Of a stretch of DNA of 64,000 nucleotides, positions 18,091-26,803 are shown one piece after another; the stretch's first letter is position 1, and every line of letters starts with the position of its first letter. Where the stretch lies: NCBI GenBank assembly GCA_030377865.1, contig JAUCGA010000013.1:1-64000 (forward strand). The letters run 5' to 3'. The position numbers and the translations under genes were made by a program. The notes beneath the pieces were generated by a model that saw only the letters and a list, made by a program, of their open reading frames with translations, was not told the origin of the DNA and did no database searches. Source of the DNA: Anaerolineales bacterium HSG25 (lineage in GTDB: Bacteria; Chloroflexota; Anaerolineae; 4572-78; J111).

Positions 18091-18291
18091 TAGATACGAT
18101 CGTATGGTAGATCATGAAGTGAGTCAAGGCGATACTCTTTAGGATTTTTATTTCAAAACTGTCATTATCCCCACTTGACTCAGACCCTGTAAATACATCT
18201 ATTCATTCCCCTCATCTACTAAAACTAAGCTGAGTCGGCTATCAGTTGGCTCGTCGATTTTTCTGAGATTATTTTGCACAAACAGGTAAAC

Positions 18292-19299
18292 GTGGCTATA
18301 GAAATTGTAACCGAATTGCCAATCAACAAATGGCGAGTTTATGTCGAAAACCATCCTCATGGTGGTATTTTTCACACTCCTGAGATGTTTGAACTATTTC
18401 AATGTATTGATAACCACATCCCAACATTATGGGCCGCGGTAACTGATAATACTGTTCAGGCATTAATGTTACCGGTAGAGATTACACTCAAAAATATTTT
18501 ACGCCCCTTCACTACTCGTGCTGTTGTATATAGTAGTGCATTATACGATGATTCTCCAATGGGTCATGAATCACTTTCAATTCTTTTAGATACCTATAAT
18601 AAAAAAGTACATCCTAATATAATTTTTACAGAATTTCGTAACCAAATTGACATGAGCCTCGTACAGCCTATATTAGAACAACACGGGTTTTTATATGAAC
18701 ATCATCTAAATTTTTTGATAGATATTAATCGGCCTTTGACTGAAATTATGCAAGATATCGGTAAGCGAACTCGGAAACAAATTCGGAGTGGACTATCTAA
18801 AAAACTGGTTACTTTAGAGCAGGCTAGTACAGTTGAGCAAGTACAGGAATGTTATAGTCTTATTAAACGATCGTATACCTCCGCTCAGGTACATTTAGCA
18901 GAATTTTCGTTCTTTAAGAATATTTTTGACCATTTTTATCCGAAAGGATTAGCCATGTTTTGGTTAGCCCGTTTTGAAGGTGTTTGTGTAGCTTCCTCCA
19001 TTGAACTGCCATACAAAGATGTATTATATGGTTGGTATAGCGGAGTTGACAGAGACTATTCGAAATATTATCCCGGTGAACTATTGATGTGGCATGTTTT
19101 GGAATGGGGAGCTGAAAATGGGTATAAGGTTTATGATTTTGGGGGGGCTGGTAAACCGGATGAGGAATATGGAGTGCGTAAATTTAAGGCTAAATTTGGT
19201 GGAAAAATGGTTGATTATGGTCGTAATGCATCTATCCATCGTCCAATGACTTTGCAAGTGAGTAAGTTGGGTTATGAACTATATCGTCGGTTATTATAA
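18292..19299 (+). CDS. FemAB-like aminoacyl/acyltransferase, copy 2
   Basis: A 335-residue FemAB-like protein, paralogue of the gene at 16969. Shared blocks are NHPHGGIFHTPEMFELF, GVRKFKAKFGGKMVDYGRN and YDFGGAGKPDEEYG. I place the start at the GTG at 18292 because it lines up exactly with the first residue of the paralogue. A TTG at 18274 would add six residues. Functionally it should match copy 1, perhaps with a different donor or position on the glycan. The 309-nt gap to copy 1 contains a family A element. AT-rich composition is again evident. It runs into the third FemAB gene after 9 nt. Confidence 0.78.
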   Translation: MAIEIVTELPINKWRVYVENHPHGGIFHTPEMFELFQCIDNHIPTLWAAVTDNTVQALMLPVEITLKNILRPFTTRAVVYSSALYDDSPMGHESLSILLDTYNKKVHPNIIFTEFRNQIDMSLVQPILEQHGFLYEHHLNFLIDINRPLTEIMQDIGKRTRKQIRSGLSKKLVTLEQASTVEQVQECYSLIKRSYTSAQVHLAEFSFFKNIFDHFYPKGLAMFWLARFEGVCVASSIELPYKDVLYGWYSGVDRDYSKYYPGELLMWHVLEWGAENGYKVYDFGGAGKPDEEYGVRKFKAKFGGKMVDYGRNASIHRPMTLQVSKLGYELYRRLL

Positions 19300-19308
19300 G
19301 CCATTATC

Positions 19309-20421
19309 ATGAGCCATATTACCACATTTTTTCATGAGGCTAACCGCGCTCGATGGAATGGATTTGTATCAACAATGTCCAACGCACATCTCATGCAAGG
19401 TTATGAATGGGGGCGATTCAAGACTCAAAGTGGTTGGAAGTTGCAACGGGTTGGGGTTGAGAAAGACGGTGATATTGTTGCTGGTGCGCAGATACTGTTT
19501 CGGCAATTACCCGGCGTACCCTACACCCTCGCTTATTTGTCAAAAGGGCCATTAATCAATTTGCCTTTAATGACTGATGAGCAGTATGTTATTAGTCAGA
19601 AACTATGGCAAACGATTCATCAAGCTAGCCGACAACAACAGGCTATTTTTTTGATGACTGAGCCTAACTTTCCCGATGCCTTCCATATTCGACAATACCT
19701 TCATCAACTTGGCTTTCAAACCAGTGACCACACCAATCATCCCCACAGCACCATCATTGTTGACCTGAATCATGATGAAGCCACCCTCTTGAAAAATATG
19801 CGTAAAAAAACCCGCCAACTGATTCGGAAAGCGGGTCGTAATGGGGTAACGATTGTTGAAGGGGATGAACAGGATTTAGCCGAGTTCTATCAGGTCATTC
19901 AGACCACGGCCAACCTCAAAAATATACCTTCCCATCAATATGATTTTTATCATCAGGTGTGGCAAACCTATCAGCCTAATGATGTCGTGAAGCTGTTTTT
20001 TGCCAAGCATGATGGTCAAACCGTGGCTACCAAAATGGTCTTCCGGTTTGGCGAGCGAAGTTTGCATTTGTGGGGTGGCACGACTCGTCAAGGTCGAGCC
20101 ATGCAAGCCAGCTATCTGATTCAGTGGGAGGCTCTGAAGTGGGCCAAACAGCAGGGCTGTCAGCAGGCTGATTTATGGGGTATCCCTGATGAGGTCGGGC
20201 GACTCCTCAAACGGCATGAAGACCCCCCTAAAGAAAAACGAGACGATTTATGGGGTGTTTATTTGTTTAAGCGGGGTTTCGGTGGGCAAGTTGAGTCTTA
20301 TGTTGGCACATACAATTACGTCTATAAGCCCATGCTTTATCGCTTGACTGACCAGTTTCGTCACTTTTCGGTGGATTCACTTTCAACATGGGTGGAGCGA
20401 CTACGAGGAATTAGGAGTTGA
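19309..20421 (+). CDS. FemA/FemB-type transferase, peptidoglycan-bridge-like
   Basis: A 370-residue protein closer to classical FemA/FemB than its two neighbours. It has MQGYEWGRFKTQSGWKLQRV near residue 29, VPYTLAYLSKGPLIN near 73, the MRKKTRQLIRKAGRNGVTI block, and SYLIQWEALKWAKQQG followed by ADLWGIPDEVG. The C-terminus has GVYLFKRGFGGQVESYVGTY, the KxxFG motif of FemAB. It probably transfers an amino acid from tRNA to peptidoglycan or to the local glycan. Its base composition is like the glycosyltransferase genes and unlike the two FemAB-like genes before it. It ends 3 nt before the ATPase cassette. Confidence 0.85.
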   Translation: MSHITTFFHEANRARWNGFVSTMSNAHLMQGYEWGRFKTQSGWKLQRVGVEKDGDIVAGAQILFRQLPGVPYTLAYLSKGPLINLPLMTDEQYVISQKLWQTIHQASRQQQAIFLMTEPNFPDAFHIRQYLHQLGFQTSDHTNHPHSTIIVDLNHDEATLLKNMRKKTRQLIRKAGRNGVTIVEGDEQDLAEFYQVIQTTANLKNIPSHQYDFYHQVWQTYQPNDVVKLFFAKHDGQTVATKMVFRFGERSLHLWGGTTRQGRAMQASYLIQWEALKWAKQQGCQQADLWGIPDEVGRLLKRHEDPPKEKRDDLWGVYLFKRGFGGQVESYVGTYNYVYKPMLYRLTDQFRHFSVDSLSTWVERLRGIRS

Positions 20422-20424
20422 TGT

Positions 20425-21513
20425 ATGCTTGATGGAGTGACAATTCAGAACTTTCGCCTATTTGAACAATTTTCTATTGATAATCTCGCTCGTGTGAACT
20501 TAATTGTTGGCAAAAACAATGTCGGCAAAAGTAGTTTGCTCGAGGCGTTGTATTTGATGGTGAATCAGGATTTGCCAGAAACCCTCATCAAAATACTAGA
20601 AGAAAGGGGGGAGTATGTTTTTTCTGATGAAAATATACATTCTCGAGGATATCAGATAAATCATATTTTTCATGGACACTCTTTAGAACACGAGACATCG
20701 ATTCTCATTCAATCACAAAATGTTATACCATTAGGAATAAGATTAACTTATATTCAAGAGCCAGAGCAACTAGCCATGTTTCCGAATATTAATATAAGAT
20801 ATTCAAAGTTATACTTAAGACAACCTCGTAGTTCTACATACATCAAATTAGAGTGTTTAGGCAGGACGCAAAATGTGCATGTGGATATATTGGAGGATGT
20901 CTTAGATATAAGTAATGATTTTTCTCGTAGCAAATTACAAAATTACACAAGCAGTGTGAACTATATCACTACAAAAAGGATAGATTATGACGAATTGGCG
21001 GGTTTATGGGATAACATAACCTTAACGCCAAAAGAGGAAGATGTTATTCGAATGCTTCAAATTATAGAAGATAATATTGATCGGATTAGTTTTCAAAGCC
21101 ACCCAAATTCAAATAAGGGTATTTTAATAAAACATAAAACACTAACCCATCCCATACCTTTAGGAAGCATGGGAGATGGCATGCACCACATCTTAGCTAT
21201 TGCCATGAATTTAGCGAACTCGGAAAATGGTTATCTCTTTGTGGATGAAATCGACACCGGCTTACATTATCGAACCATGACCGACATGTGGCGGGTCATC
21301 TTCCAAACCGCCGAACGCCTGAATATTCAGGTATTTGCGACGACCCATAGTGCCGATTGTATTAATGCCTTTAGCGAGGCCCTGACCGAAGAAGCACATC
21401 ACCATGTGGGTAAATTATTCCGTCTGGAGCGGCGAGGTGAACAGATATCAGCAGTTGATTATGATTACCAAGATTTAGCCATCGCTACCTCCGAAGAGAT
21501 TGAGGTGCGTTAA
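20425..21513 (+). CDS. AAA ATPase (OLD/RecF-like), cassette gene 1
   Basis: A 362-residue AAA_15/AAA_21-type ATPase. It opens with the OLD-like VTIQNFRLFEQFSI and Walker A IVGKNNVGKSSLLEAL (residues 27-42). A degenerate signature LGSMGDGMHHILAIAM lies near 249-264, Walker B YLFVDEIDTGLHY near 269-281, and the switch His in ATTHSADC near 309-316. There is no TOPRIM domain, so it is the ATPase half only. The stop TAA overlaps the next ATG by one base. The middle (about 70-200) is AT-rich. Its job, with the next two genes, is likely an effector-coupled sensor such as those in phage defence; this rests on layout and not on proof. Confidence 0.8.
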   Translation: MLDGVTIQNFRLFEQFSIDNLARVNLIVGKNNVGKSSLLEALYLMVNQDLPETLIKILEERGEYVFSDENIHSRGYQINHIFHGHSLEHETSILIQSQNVIPLGIRLTYIQEPEQLAMFPNINIRYSKLYLRQPRSSTYIKLECLGRTQNVHVDILEDVLDISNDFSRSKLQNYTSSVNYITTKRIDYDELAGLWDNITLTPKEEDVIRMLQIIEDNIDRISFQSHPNSNKGILIKHKTLTHPIPLGSMGDGMHHILAIAMNLANSENGYLFVDEIDTGLHYRTMTDMWRVIFQTAERLNIQVFATTHSADCINAFSEALTEEAHHHVGKLFRLERRGEQISAVDYDYQDLAIATSEEIEVR

Positions 21514-22808
21514 TGGCTCATCCAACGACTTCATCAACCCAGATAGCCATGCCAGTTGTCCTGTTAACCAATCCTGATTCGGGTATTTTGACAAATCTTT
21601 TGTTGAAACATGCTGGTTCGACGGTAGAAATTGATATTGAATTAAACAACCGTCTAAACCTATTCACCGGTGATAATGGATTGGGAAAAACATTTCTGCT
21701 CGATGTGATCTGGTGGCTATTTACCGGAACATGGGCCACACAACCGATATTATCACTGGCTGACGATACGCCCGAAATTCAGGCAAAATTTGCGGGAATT
21801 CAACGGACAGATGAATGGTTACGCTATCAATACGATTTTAATAGCCAACGTTGGCCACAGATTACCACCTTTGACTCGAATCTGGTCATTTACATGCAGT
21901 CGAATGATAATTTTTCAGTGTGGGATGCAACGCGGCAGTCTGGACGAATCTATCAATTTGATGAAGATAGTTTGTGGCATGGCTTGCAACAAAATGATAA
22001 AACTGTCTGCAACGGTTTAATTCGCGACTTAAATCGTTGGCAATATCAGCCCAACCAAGATGATTCGTCACCGTTTCAGCAGTTTAGTCGAGTCTTAAAA
22101 CATCTCTCGCCCCACCCCGGCGAGGAGATTCGAATCGGTCAACCGACGCGTATCTCGCTTGATGAAGTCCTTGATTATCCGACCCTCGATTTGGTATATG
22201 GCAATGTTCCCATCGCTCATATCTCGGCAGGCATGAAACGGATTCTCAACTTGGCCTATCTGCTGGTTTGGAGTTGGTATGAGCATCAACAAGCGGCTAA
22301 ATTGCGTCGGAAAGAACCGACCCAACAGTTGATTTTGTTGGTTGATGAGCTAGAAACCCACCTCCACCCGCGTTGGCAACGGGCGATTTTGCCCGCTATT
22401 TTGAGGGTCATGGAGGCTATGCAGGTAAACGTGTCAATTCAGACGATGATAACCACCCATTCCCCGTTGGTTTTGGCTTCGGCTGAACCCCATTTTGATG
22501 TTAATCAGGATAAGCTGTTTTTGTTTGAATTGGAGGACAGGAATGTCACTTTGAATGAGATGCTATGGAGTAAACAAGGCGATGCGGTAAACTGGTTGGT
22601 ATCCGATATTTTTGGTTTGCCGCAGGCTCGCTCTACTGAGGCAGAGGTGGCAATTAACGCGGCCAATCAGTTGATGGATGGAGAAGATTTAGCCGGATTG
22701 CCAGAGTATCTACAAACAAAGGAGAAAATCCATCAAGAATTATTACGCCTTTTAGCCGGTCATGATCGATTTTGGCCGCGTTGGATTATGAAGACCCAAA
22801 TATCATGA
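21513..22808 (+). CDS. AAA ATPase, cassette gene 2 (PtuA-like)
   Basis: A 431-residue P-loop ATPase of a different subfamily from gene 1. Walker A LFTGDNGLGKTFLLDVIWWL lies near residues 50-69. The signature region HISAGMKRILNLAYLLVW is near 234-251, Walker B LILLVDELETHLHPRW near 269-284, and the switch His in MITTHSPLVLAS near 309-320. The middle FDSNLVIYMQSNDNFSVWD is a block I associate with ATPases paired with HNH partners. The stop overlaps the next start (ATGA). In Septu, PtuA is such an ATPase and PtuB an HNH nuclease, so the pair with the following gene fits that plan. Confidence 0.8.
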   Translation: MAHPTTSSTQIAMPVVLLTNPDSGILTNLLLKHAGSTVEIDIELNNRLNLFTGDNGLGKTFLLDVIWWLFTGTWATQPILSLADDTPEIQAKFAGIQRTDEWLRYQYDFNSQRWPQITTFDSNLVIYMQSNDNFSVWDATRQSGRIYQFDEDSLWHGLQQNDKTVCNGLIRDLNRWQYQPNQDDSSPFQQFSRVLKHLSPHPGEEIRIGQPTRISLDEVLDYPTLDLVYGNVPIAHISAGMKRILNLAYLLVWSWYEHQQAAKLRRKEPTQQLILLVDELETHLHPRWQRAILPAILRVMEAMQVNVSIQTMITTHSPLVLASAEPHFDVNQDKLFLFELEDRNVTLNEMLWSKQGDAVNWLVSDIFGLPQARSTEAEVAINAANQLMDGEDLAGLPEYLQTKEKIHQELLRLLAGHDRFWPRWIMKTQIS

Positions 22809-23380
22809 AACGATTTATCCCACCTCCCGAACCTATTGGTTTTGATGAAAAGGCTCGTCAACCTGGACTCGCTTGGTTGAAGGAAAACCCTGAGAAAAAA
22901 CCGAAGGATTTATGGTCGCCATTTCGACGAGATTTGGCCGAAGGGTTTCATTATTTATGTGCATATTCTGTTGTGCATACGATTCAAGATGGCACGGTTG
23001 ACCATTACCTAAGCGTTAAAAATCACCGAAATTTGACTTATGAATGGGATAATTATCGTTTTGCTTCGAATAAGATAAACAATCGTAAAAGAAACGCTGA
23101 TGATAAAATATTAGATCCTTTTGAGGTTAAAGATGAATGGTTTGAAATATTGTTGCCATCGTGTCGTCTTTCTGTTACAGATCAAATACCAGACTCGATT
23201 TACCCAAAGGCAAAATTTACTATAAAACAACTGAGGCTAAATAATGAGATTCTGGTTGATTTTCGCAGACAATGGTATGATGCTTATCAGGAAACGCCAT
23301 CGGAAAAGTTTCTTAAATTCATCGACCAACAAGCACCCTTAATTGCCCAAGCCATCCGGAAGCAGCAAAATAAGGACTGA
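22805..23380 (+). CDS. HNH-type nuclease, cassette gene 3 (PtuB-like)
   Basis: A 191-residue protein with a His-Me-finger (HNH) core: FHYLCAYSVVHTIQDGTVDH (the DH pair), then YEWDNYRFASNKINNRK with the Asn and Asn-x2-K positions of the family, and ILDPFEV after it. The usual zinc Cys pairs are missing (CAYS in place of CxxC, and no CxxCN). This places it in a metal-site-reduced branch, so metal binding by the core His is expected but not shown. The start at 22805 overlaps the ATPase stop by 4 nt; an ATG at 22772 would read inside the ATPase. It ends 2 nt before the PaaK-like gene, so the cassette is inserted in frame with the glycan operon. Confidence 0.75.
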   Translation: MKRFIPPPEPIGFDEKARQPGLAWLKENPEKKPKDLWSPFRRDLAEGFHYLCAYSVVHTIQDGTVDHYLSVKNHRNLTYEWDNYRFASNKINNRKRNADDKILDPFEVKDEWFEILLPSCRLSVTDQIPDSIYPKAKFTIKQLRLNNEILVDFRRQWYDAYQETPSEKFLKFIDQQAPLIAQAIRKQQNKD

Positions 23381-23382
23381 TT

Positions 23383-24714
23383 ATGCGTCAAACATTGATT
23401 AACCAGCTATACAAAATCACAAAACCCCAGCTGTTAAGCAATCTGCGCGAATTGGAGGATATCCAGTGGCATAGTCGCAAAGATGTGGAGTTATTGCAAC
23501 AGCAACATTTGCAACGTTTGCTCGATTATGTGAATATTCATGTGCCATATTATCGAGACTTATTCAAAAAAATTGGGTTTCATCCCCAAGATTATGCTAA
23601 AAACCCAGATAATTTTCAGAAAATCCCTCTGTTGACCAAACAAACCATCCGCCAAAACCGCTCTCTTTTGCTGACCTCGGAGGCCGCTCGGCTAAAAACC
23701 CTTTCTGAAAAAGTAACAGGTGGCACAACAGGTGAGCCAACCATCTTTTTGCAGGATAAAATGTACCGTGACTATAACAATGCTCTTGATTATTATATGG
23801 CGAGTTGGTCGGGTTGGCAGTTGGGACAGCCTCAATTTTGGATATTAGCTCGCATGCCAGTTCATACAGGGCTTGATAATAAACTGTATCAGACCAAAAA
23901 TTGGCTTGCTCGACGATTTGAGTCAGATGCTTTTTTGATGACGGATGAAAGTATCAACCGCTTTGTCGCCCAAATGGAAGCCCATCCGGGCGGGTTTATG
24001 CAATGTTATGTCTCGGTTGGCTATAAAATCGCACAATTTTTAGAAAAAAGCCGATATAAGAGCAACCTGCGAGCCGTATACCTGACCTCTGAACCACTAT
24101 TTGATTATCAACGAAAGTTTATGGAGCAAGTGTATGCTTGCCCAATATTTGAATGGTACGGTAGCAATGAAACAGGTGATGTTGCCTGCGAATGTCCAGA
24201 GCATAATGGTCTCCACGTTATCACTCGGAATAGTTTGGTTGAGGTACTTAAAGATGGACAGCCCGTGCCAGATGGAGAGGAGGGGGATTTGGTCATCACT
24301 TGCTTAACCAATTTTGCCATGCCTCTAATTCGTTATAAAATTGAGGATTTAGGCACTAAAAGCACTAAAGAATGTCCTTGTGGACGAGGATTACCTTTAC
24401 TAGAGGTGATTGGAGGCCGAAAAGTAGACCTATTCAAAACTAGAGCTGGACATACGGTCTATGGTATGTTTGCGAATGGAGTGGTGACGGAATTGGGGTC
24501 GGTTAAGCAATTTCAGGTAATTCAAAAGACGCTTGATTTGGTGATTTTCAAAATTATTAGTGATACGCCATTAAGTGAGCAGAAACTAAAAACTGTCGAG
24601 ACATTTACCAAAGATGCCCTAGGGGATAATGTGACAGTGCAGTTTGAGTTTGTTGATGAGCTACCTAAGACAATATCCGGTAAGCACCGGCATTTGATTT
24701 CAGAGGTGGAATAA
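23383..24714 (+). CDS. PaaK/CapK-like adenylate-forming ligase 1
   Basis: A 443-residue phenylacetate-CoA-ligase-like enzyme of the CapK family. It carries the AMP-binding loop KVTGGTTGEPTIFLQ, then the adenine motif FEWYGSNETGDVACE, the Asp-containing PLIRYKIEDLGTKS and a C-terminal GRKVDLFKT. The C-terminal LPKTISGKHRHLISEV has the conserved lysine region. CapK proteins occur in capsule loci; they may activate a small acid (for example an amino acid or hydroxy acid) for transfer to a sugar, probably by the FemAB-like enzymes. No tetrapeptide export signal is seen; it is cytoplasmic. It begins 2 nt after the HNH gene. Confidence 0.85.
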   Translation: MRQTLINQLYKITKPQLLSNLRELEDIQWHSRKDVELLQQQHLQRLLDYVNIHVPYYRDLFKKIGFHPQDYAKNPDNFQKIPLLTKQTIRQNRSLLLTSEAARLKTLSEKVTGGTTGEPTIFLQDKMYRDYNNALDYYMASWSGWQLGQPQFWILARMPVHTGLDNKLYQTKNWLARRFESDAFLMTDESINRFVAQMEAHPGGFMQCYVSVGYKIAQFLEKSRYKSNLRAVYLTSEPLFDYQRKFMEQVYACPIFEWYGSNETGDVACECPEHNGLHVITRNSLVEVLKDGQPVPDGEEGDLVITCLTNFAMPLIRYKIEDLGTKSTKECPCGRGLPLLEVIGGRKVDLFKTRAGHTVYGMFANGVVTELGSVKQFQVIQKTLDLVIFKIISDTPLSEQKLKTVETFTKDALGDNVTVQFEFVDELPKTISGKHRHLISEVE

Positions 24715-24727
24715 TAGGAGATGGTTT

Positions 24728-25330
24728 ATGTTAGAAACAGTAGCAACCTTAGAACGAACAGAAACTCAACAGACTGCACCACAACCTAAAATATGGCAAT
24801 ATGAGGATTACCTGAAACTACCGGATGACGGCAAACGGTATGAAATCATCGAAGGAGTACTATACGTGGCAAACGCGCCTAATATCAATCATCAATTTGC
24901 AGTTTTTGAAATATCTCGTCAAATAGGTAATCATGTTTTACCGAACAAGCTAGGCTATGTTTTAACCGCCCCCTTTGAGGTCCATCTATCTCAAACTTCG
25001 CGACCTGTTCAGCCAGATGTATTGTTCATTGGAGTCGAACATTGGCCGAGTTCAAATATCCAATATTTTGAGGGTGCGCCCAGTTTGGTTGTTGAAGTTT
25101 TATCGCCGAGTAGTCTCCGACTTGATCGAGTTATTAAATTTAATGCATACGAGAAGGCTGGTGTGGCTGAATATTGGATTGTGAACCCGAAAACTCGCTC
25201 GATAGAGGTCTATACCCTTTCGGGGGGCGAGTATGCCTTGCTTGATGAGTTTACGGCTGATGAACTGCTTCGTTCCAACGTTTTACCGGAACTGTCGATT
25301 GCGGTTAGTGCCTTGTTTATGATGGAATAA
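24728..25330 (+). CDS. Uma2 family (DUF820) PD-(D/E)XK protein
   Basis: A 200-residue Uma2/DUF820-type protein with a PD-(D/E)XK nuclease fold. Motifs are YEIIEGVLYVANAP near residues 39-52, then RPVQPDVLFIG (the Asp), SLVVEVLSPSS (the Glu and x-V-L), and a late KFNAYEKAGVAEYWIVNP. The family is plentiful in Cyanobacteria and Chloroflexota, often as scattered copies without known function. An AGGAG lies just upstream of the ATG, so it is translated on its own. It sits between the two PaaK-like ligases and ends 4 nt before the second one, so it is co-transcribed but unrelated to glycan chemistry. Confidence 0.88.
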   Translation: MLETVATLERTETQQTAPQPKIWQYEDYLKLPDDGKRYEIIEGVLYVANAPNINHQFAVFEISRQIGNHVLPNKLGYVLTAPFEVHLSQTSRPVQPDVLFIGVEHWPSSNIQYFEGAPSLVVEVLSPSSLRLDRVIKFNAYEKAGVAEYWIVNPKTRSIEVYTLSGGEYALLDEFTADELLRSNVLPELSIAVSALFMME

Positions 25331-25334
25331 AATT

Positions 25335-26672
25335 ATGCATCCCAAACTATATCAAACCTTGCGCCGATTGTGGCCCGGTGGACGAGAAACACGGCGGCAT
25401 TGGCAACTCCTTGAGCAGAACCAATGGCTCTCTACTGATACGTTTCAAGCCTTACAACTATATAAGATTCAGCGTTTAGTCAGTCATGCTTATTTGCATG
25501 TACCGTTTTATCGACAACATTATCAAGCCGCGGGCGTACATCCTGACGATATTAAAAGTTTGGCCGATTTTGCCAAACTCCCATTTTTAACCCGTGATGA
25601 TGTCAACCAAAACCGAGATGAGTTGCTGGTTGATAATGTCAACAAGGCCGACCTTTATTTTAATGAGACTGGCGGTTCAACCGGACACCCTATGCAGTTT
25701 TACGTGGCCGATACCTTTTGGTGGGCTAATCAGGCCAACAACTTCCGTATGCATGGCTGGTACGGCAAGCAAGAAGGGGATAAGGCCGCATGGCTGTGGG
25801 GAGCCGAGGCGGACATGCCCAGTTGGAGTTGGCGGCGACGGTTGCGCTCGGCCTTGATGCAGGAACGATATTTGAACGCGTTTACCATGACCGAAGAAAA
25901 AATGGATGTGTTTGCCAAAATGTTGCTGATCTGGAAGCCGGTCATGTACAAAGGGTATGGTTCCGTATTGACCCTGTTTGCCGAGTTTGTTAAACAAAAA
26001 GGGTATGTATTACGACCTCGATTTATCGAAGTGACCTCTGAGAAACTATATGACGCTCAGCGTACCTTAATAGAAGAAGTATTTTCCTGTCCGGTGGTTG
26101 ATCATTACAGTTCGCGCGAGATGGGGAGCATGGCTTATCAATCTCCGGCTGGCCCGATGCTCTCCTTGGCTGATATGCGCTATATGGAGGTGGTGGCGAA
26201 TGGTCAGCCAGTATCGCAGGGAACGATGGGCGAGGTGGTCATGACCTCGCTGACCCAGTATGCCTTTCCATTTATTCGCTACAAAAATGGTGACATGGCT
26301 ATTATGGGAGAGGAGCCTTCGCCATGTGGGCGGGTTTTTCCGACGATTAAGGAGTTGGTTGGGCGTACAAATGACTTTTTGGTTTCGGTAGATGGCAAAT
26401 TTATCCACAGTGAGTTTTTTGCTTATACCTTCCGCGTCAAGCCCGAAGTGGCCCGTTTCCAAATCTATCAACCGGATCGCCAACATTTAGAGGTACGCTT
26501 ATCTCTGCGACAAGAGGTAACGCAAGATTGGCTGAACAACGCCAAAGCCGAAGTGCAAGAGCGATTTGGTGCGGCTACCAGAATCACCCTTGAAATCGTT
26601 GATGATATTGAACTCACCACTGCCGGAAAACATCGTTATATAATCTCCGATGTTAAACCCGATTTTATGTAG
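25335..26672 (+). CDS. PaaK/CapK-like adenylate-forming ligase 2
   Basis: A 445-residue paralogue of the ligase at 23383. The ATP loop is NETGGSTGHPMQFYV, the adenine region VVDHYSSREMGSMAY, and the RYKNGDMAI segment carries the Asp that binds ribose. A C-terminal GRTNDFLVSVDG and TAGKHRYIISDV match the family. Two paralogues in one operon suggest activation of two different acids, or one pair acting in sequence. The N-terminal half has LQLYKIQRLVSHAYLHVPFY, the shared CapK start. The stop is 131 nt before sulfotransferase 4. Confidence 0.85.
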   Translation: MHPKLYQTLRRLWPGGRETRRHWQLLEQNQWLSTDTFQALQLYKIQRLVSHAYLHVPFYRQHYQAAGVHPDDIKSLADFAKLPFLTRDDVNQNRDELLVDNVNKADLYFNETGGSTGHPMQFYVADTFWWANQANNFRMHGWYGKQEGDKAAWLWGAEADMPSWSWRRRLRSALMQERYLNAFTMTEEKMDVFAKMLLIWKPVMYKGYGSVLTLFAEFVKQKGYVLRPRFIEVTSEKLYDAQRTLIEEVFSCPVVDHYSSREMGSMAYQSPAGPMLSLADMRYMEVVANGQPVSQGTMGEVVMTSLTQYAFPFIRYKNGDMAIMGEEPSPCGRVFPTIKELVGRTNDFLVSVDGKFIHSEFFAYTFRVKPEVARFQIYQPDRQHLEVRLSLRQEVTQDWLNNAKAEVQERFGAATRITLEIVDDIELTTAGKHRYIISDVKPDFM

Positions 26673-26694
26673 GAGCAAACATCTCATAGCTATG

Positions 26695-26802
26695 GCAGTT
26701 CCAACATTTAAATTCTCCCAAAAATTGTTGGCTGAGCCTGCCGAAGCCAGCCCTCTTCGACAGACTCAGGGGGTGTTGGGAGACTTGTTTTTCTGGAACT
26801 GC
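26695..26802. repeat. 108-bp inverted-repeat element before sulfotransferase 4
   Basis: The ends are GCAGTTCCA (26695-26703) and TGGAACTGC (26794-26802), a perfect 9-bp inverted repeat. The interior holds GGCTGAGCCTGCCGAAGCC and CTTCGACAGACTCAGG, the kind of words seen in interspersed repeats of many bacteria. A TATG lies just outside each end; the right one contains the start codon of the following gene. Confidence 0.6.
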
Positions 26803-26803
26803 T

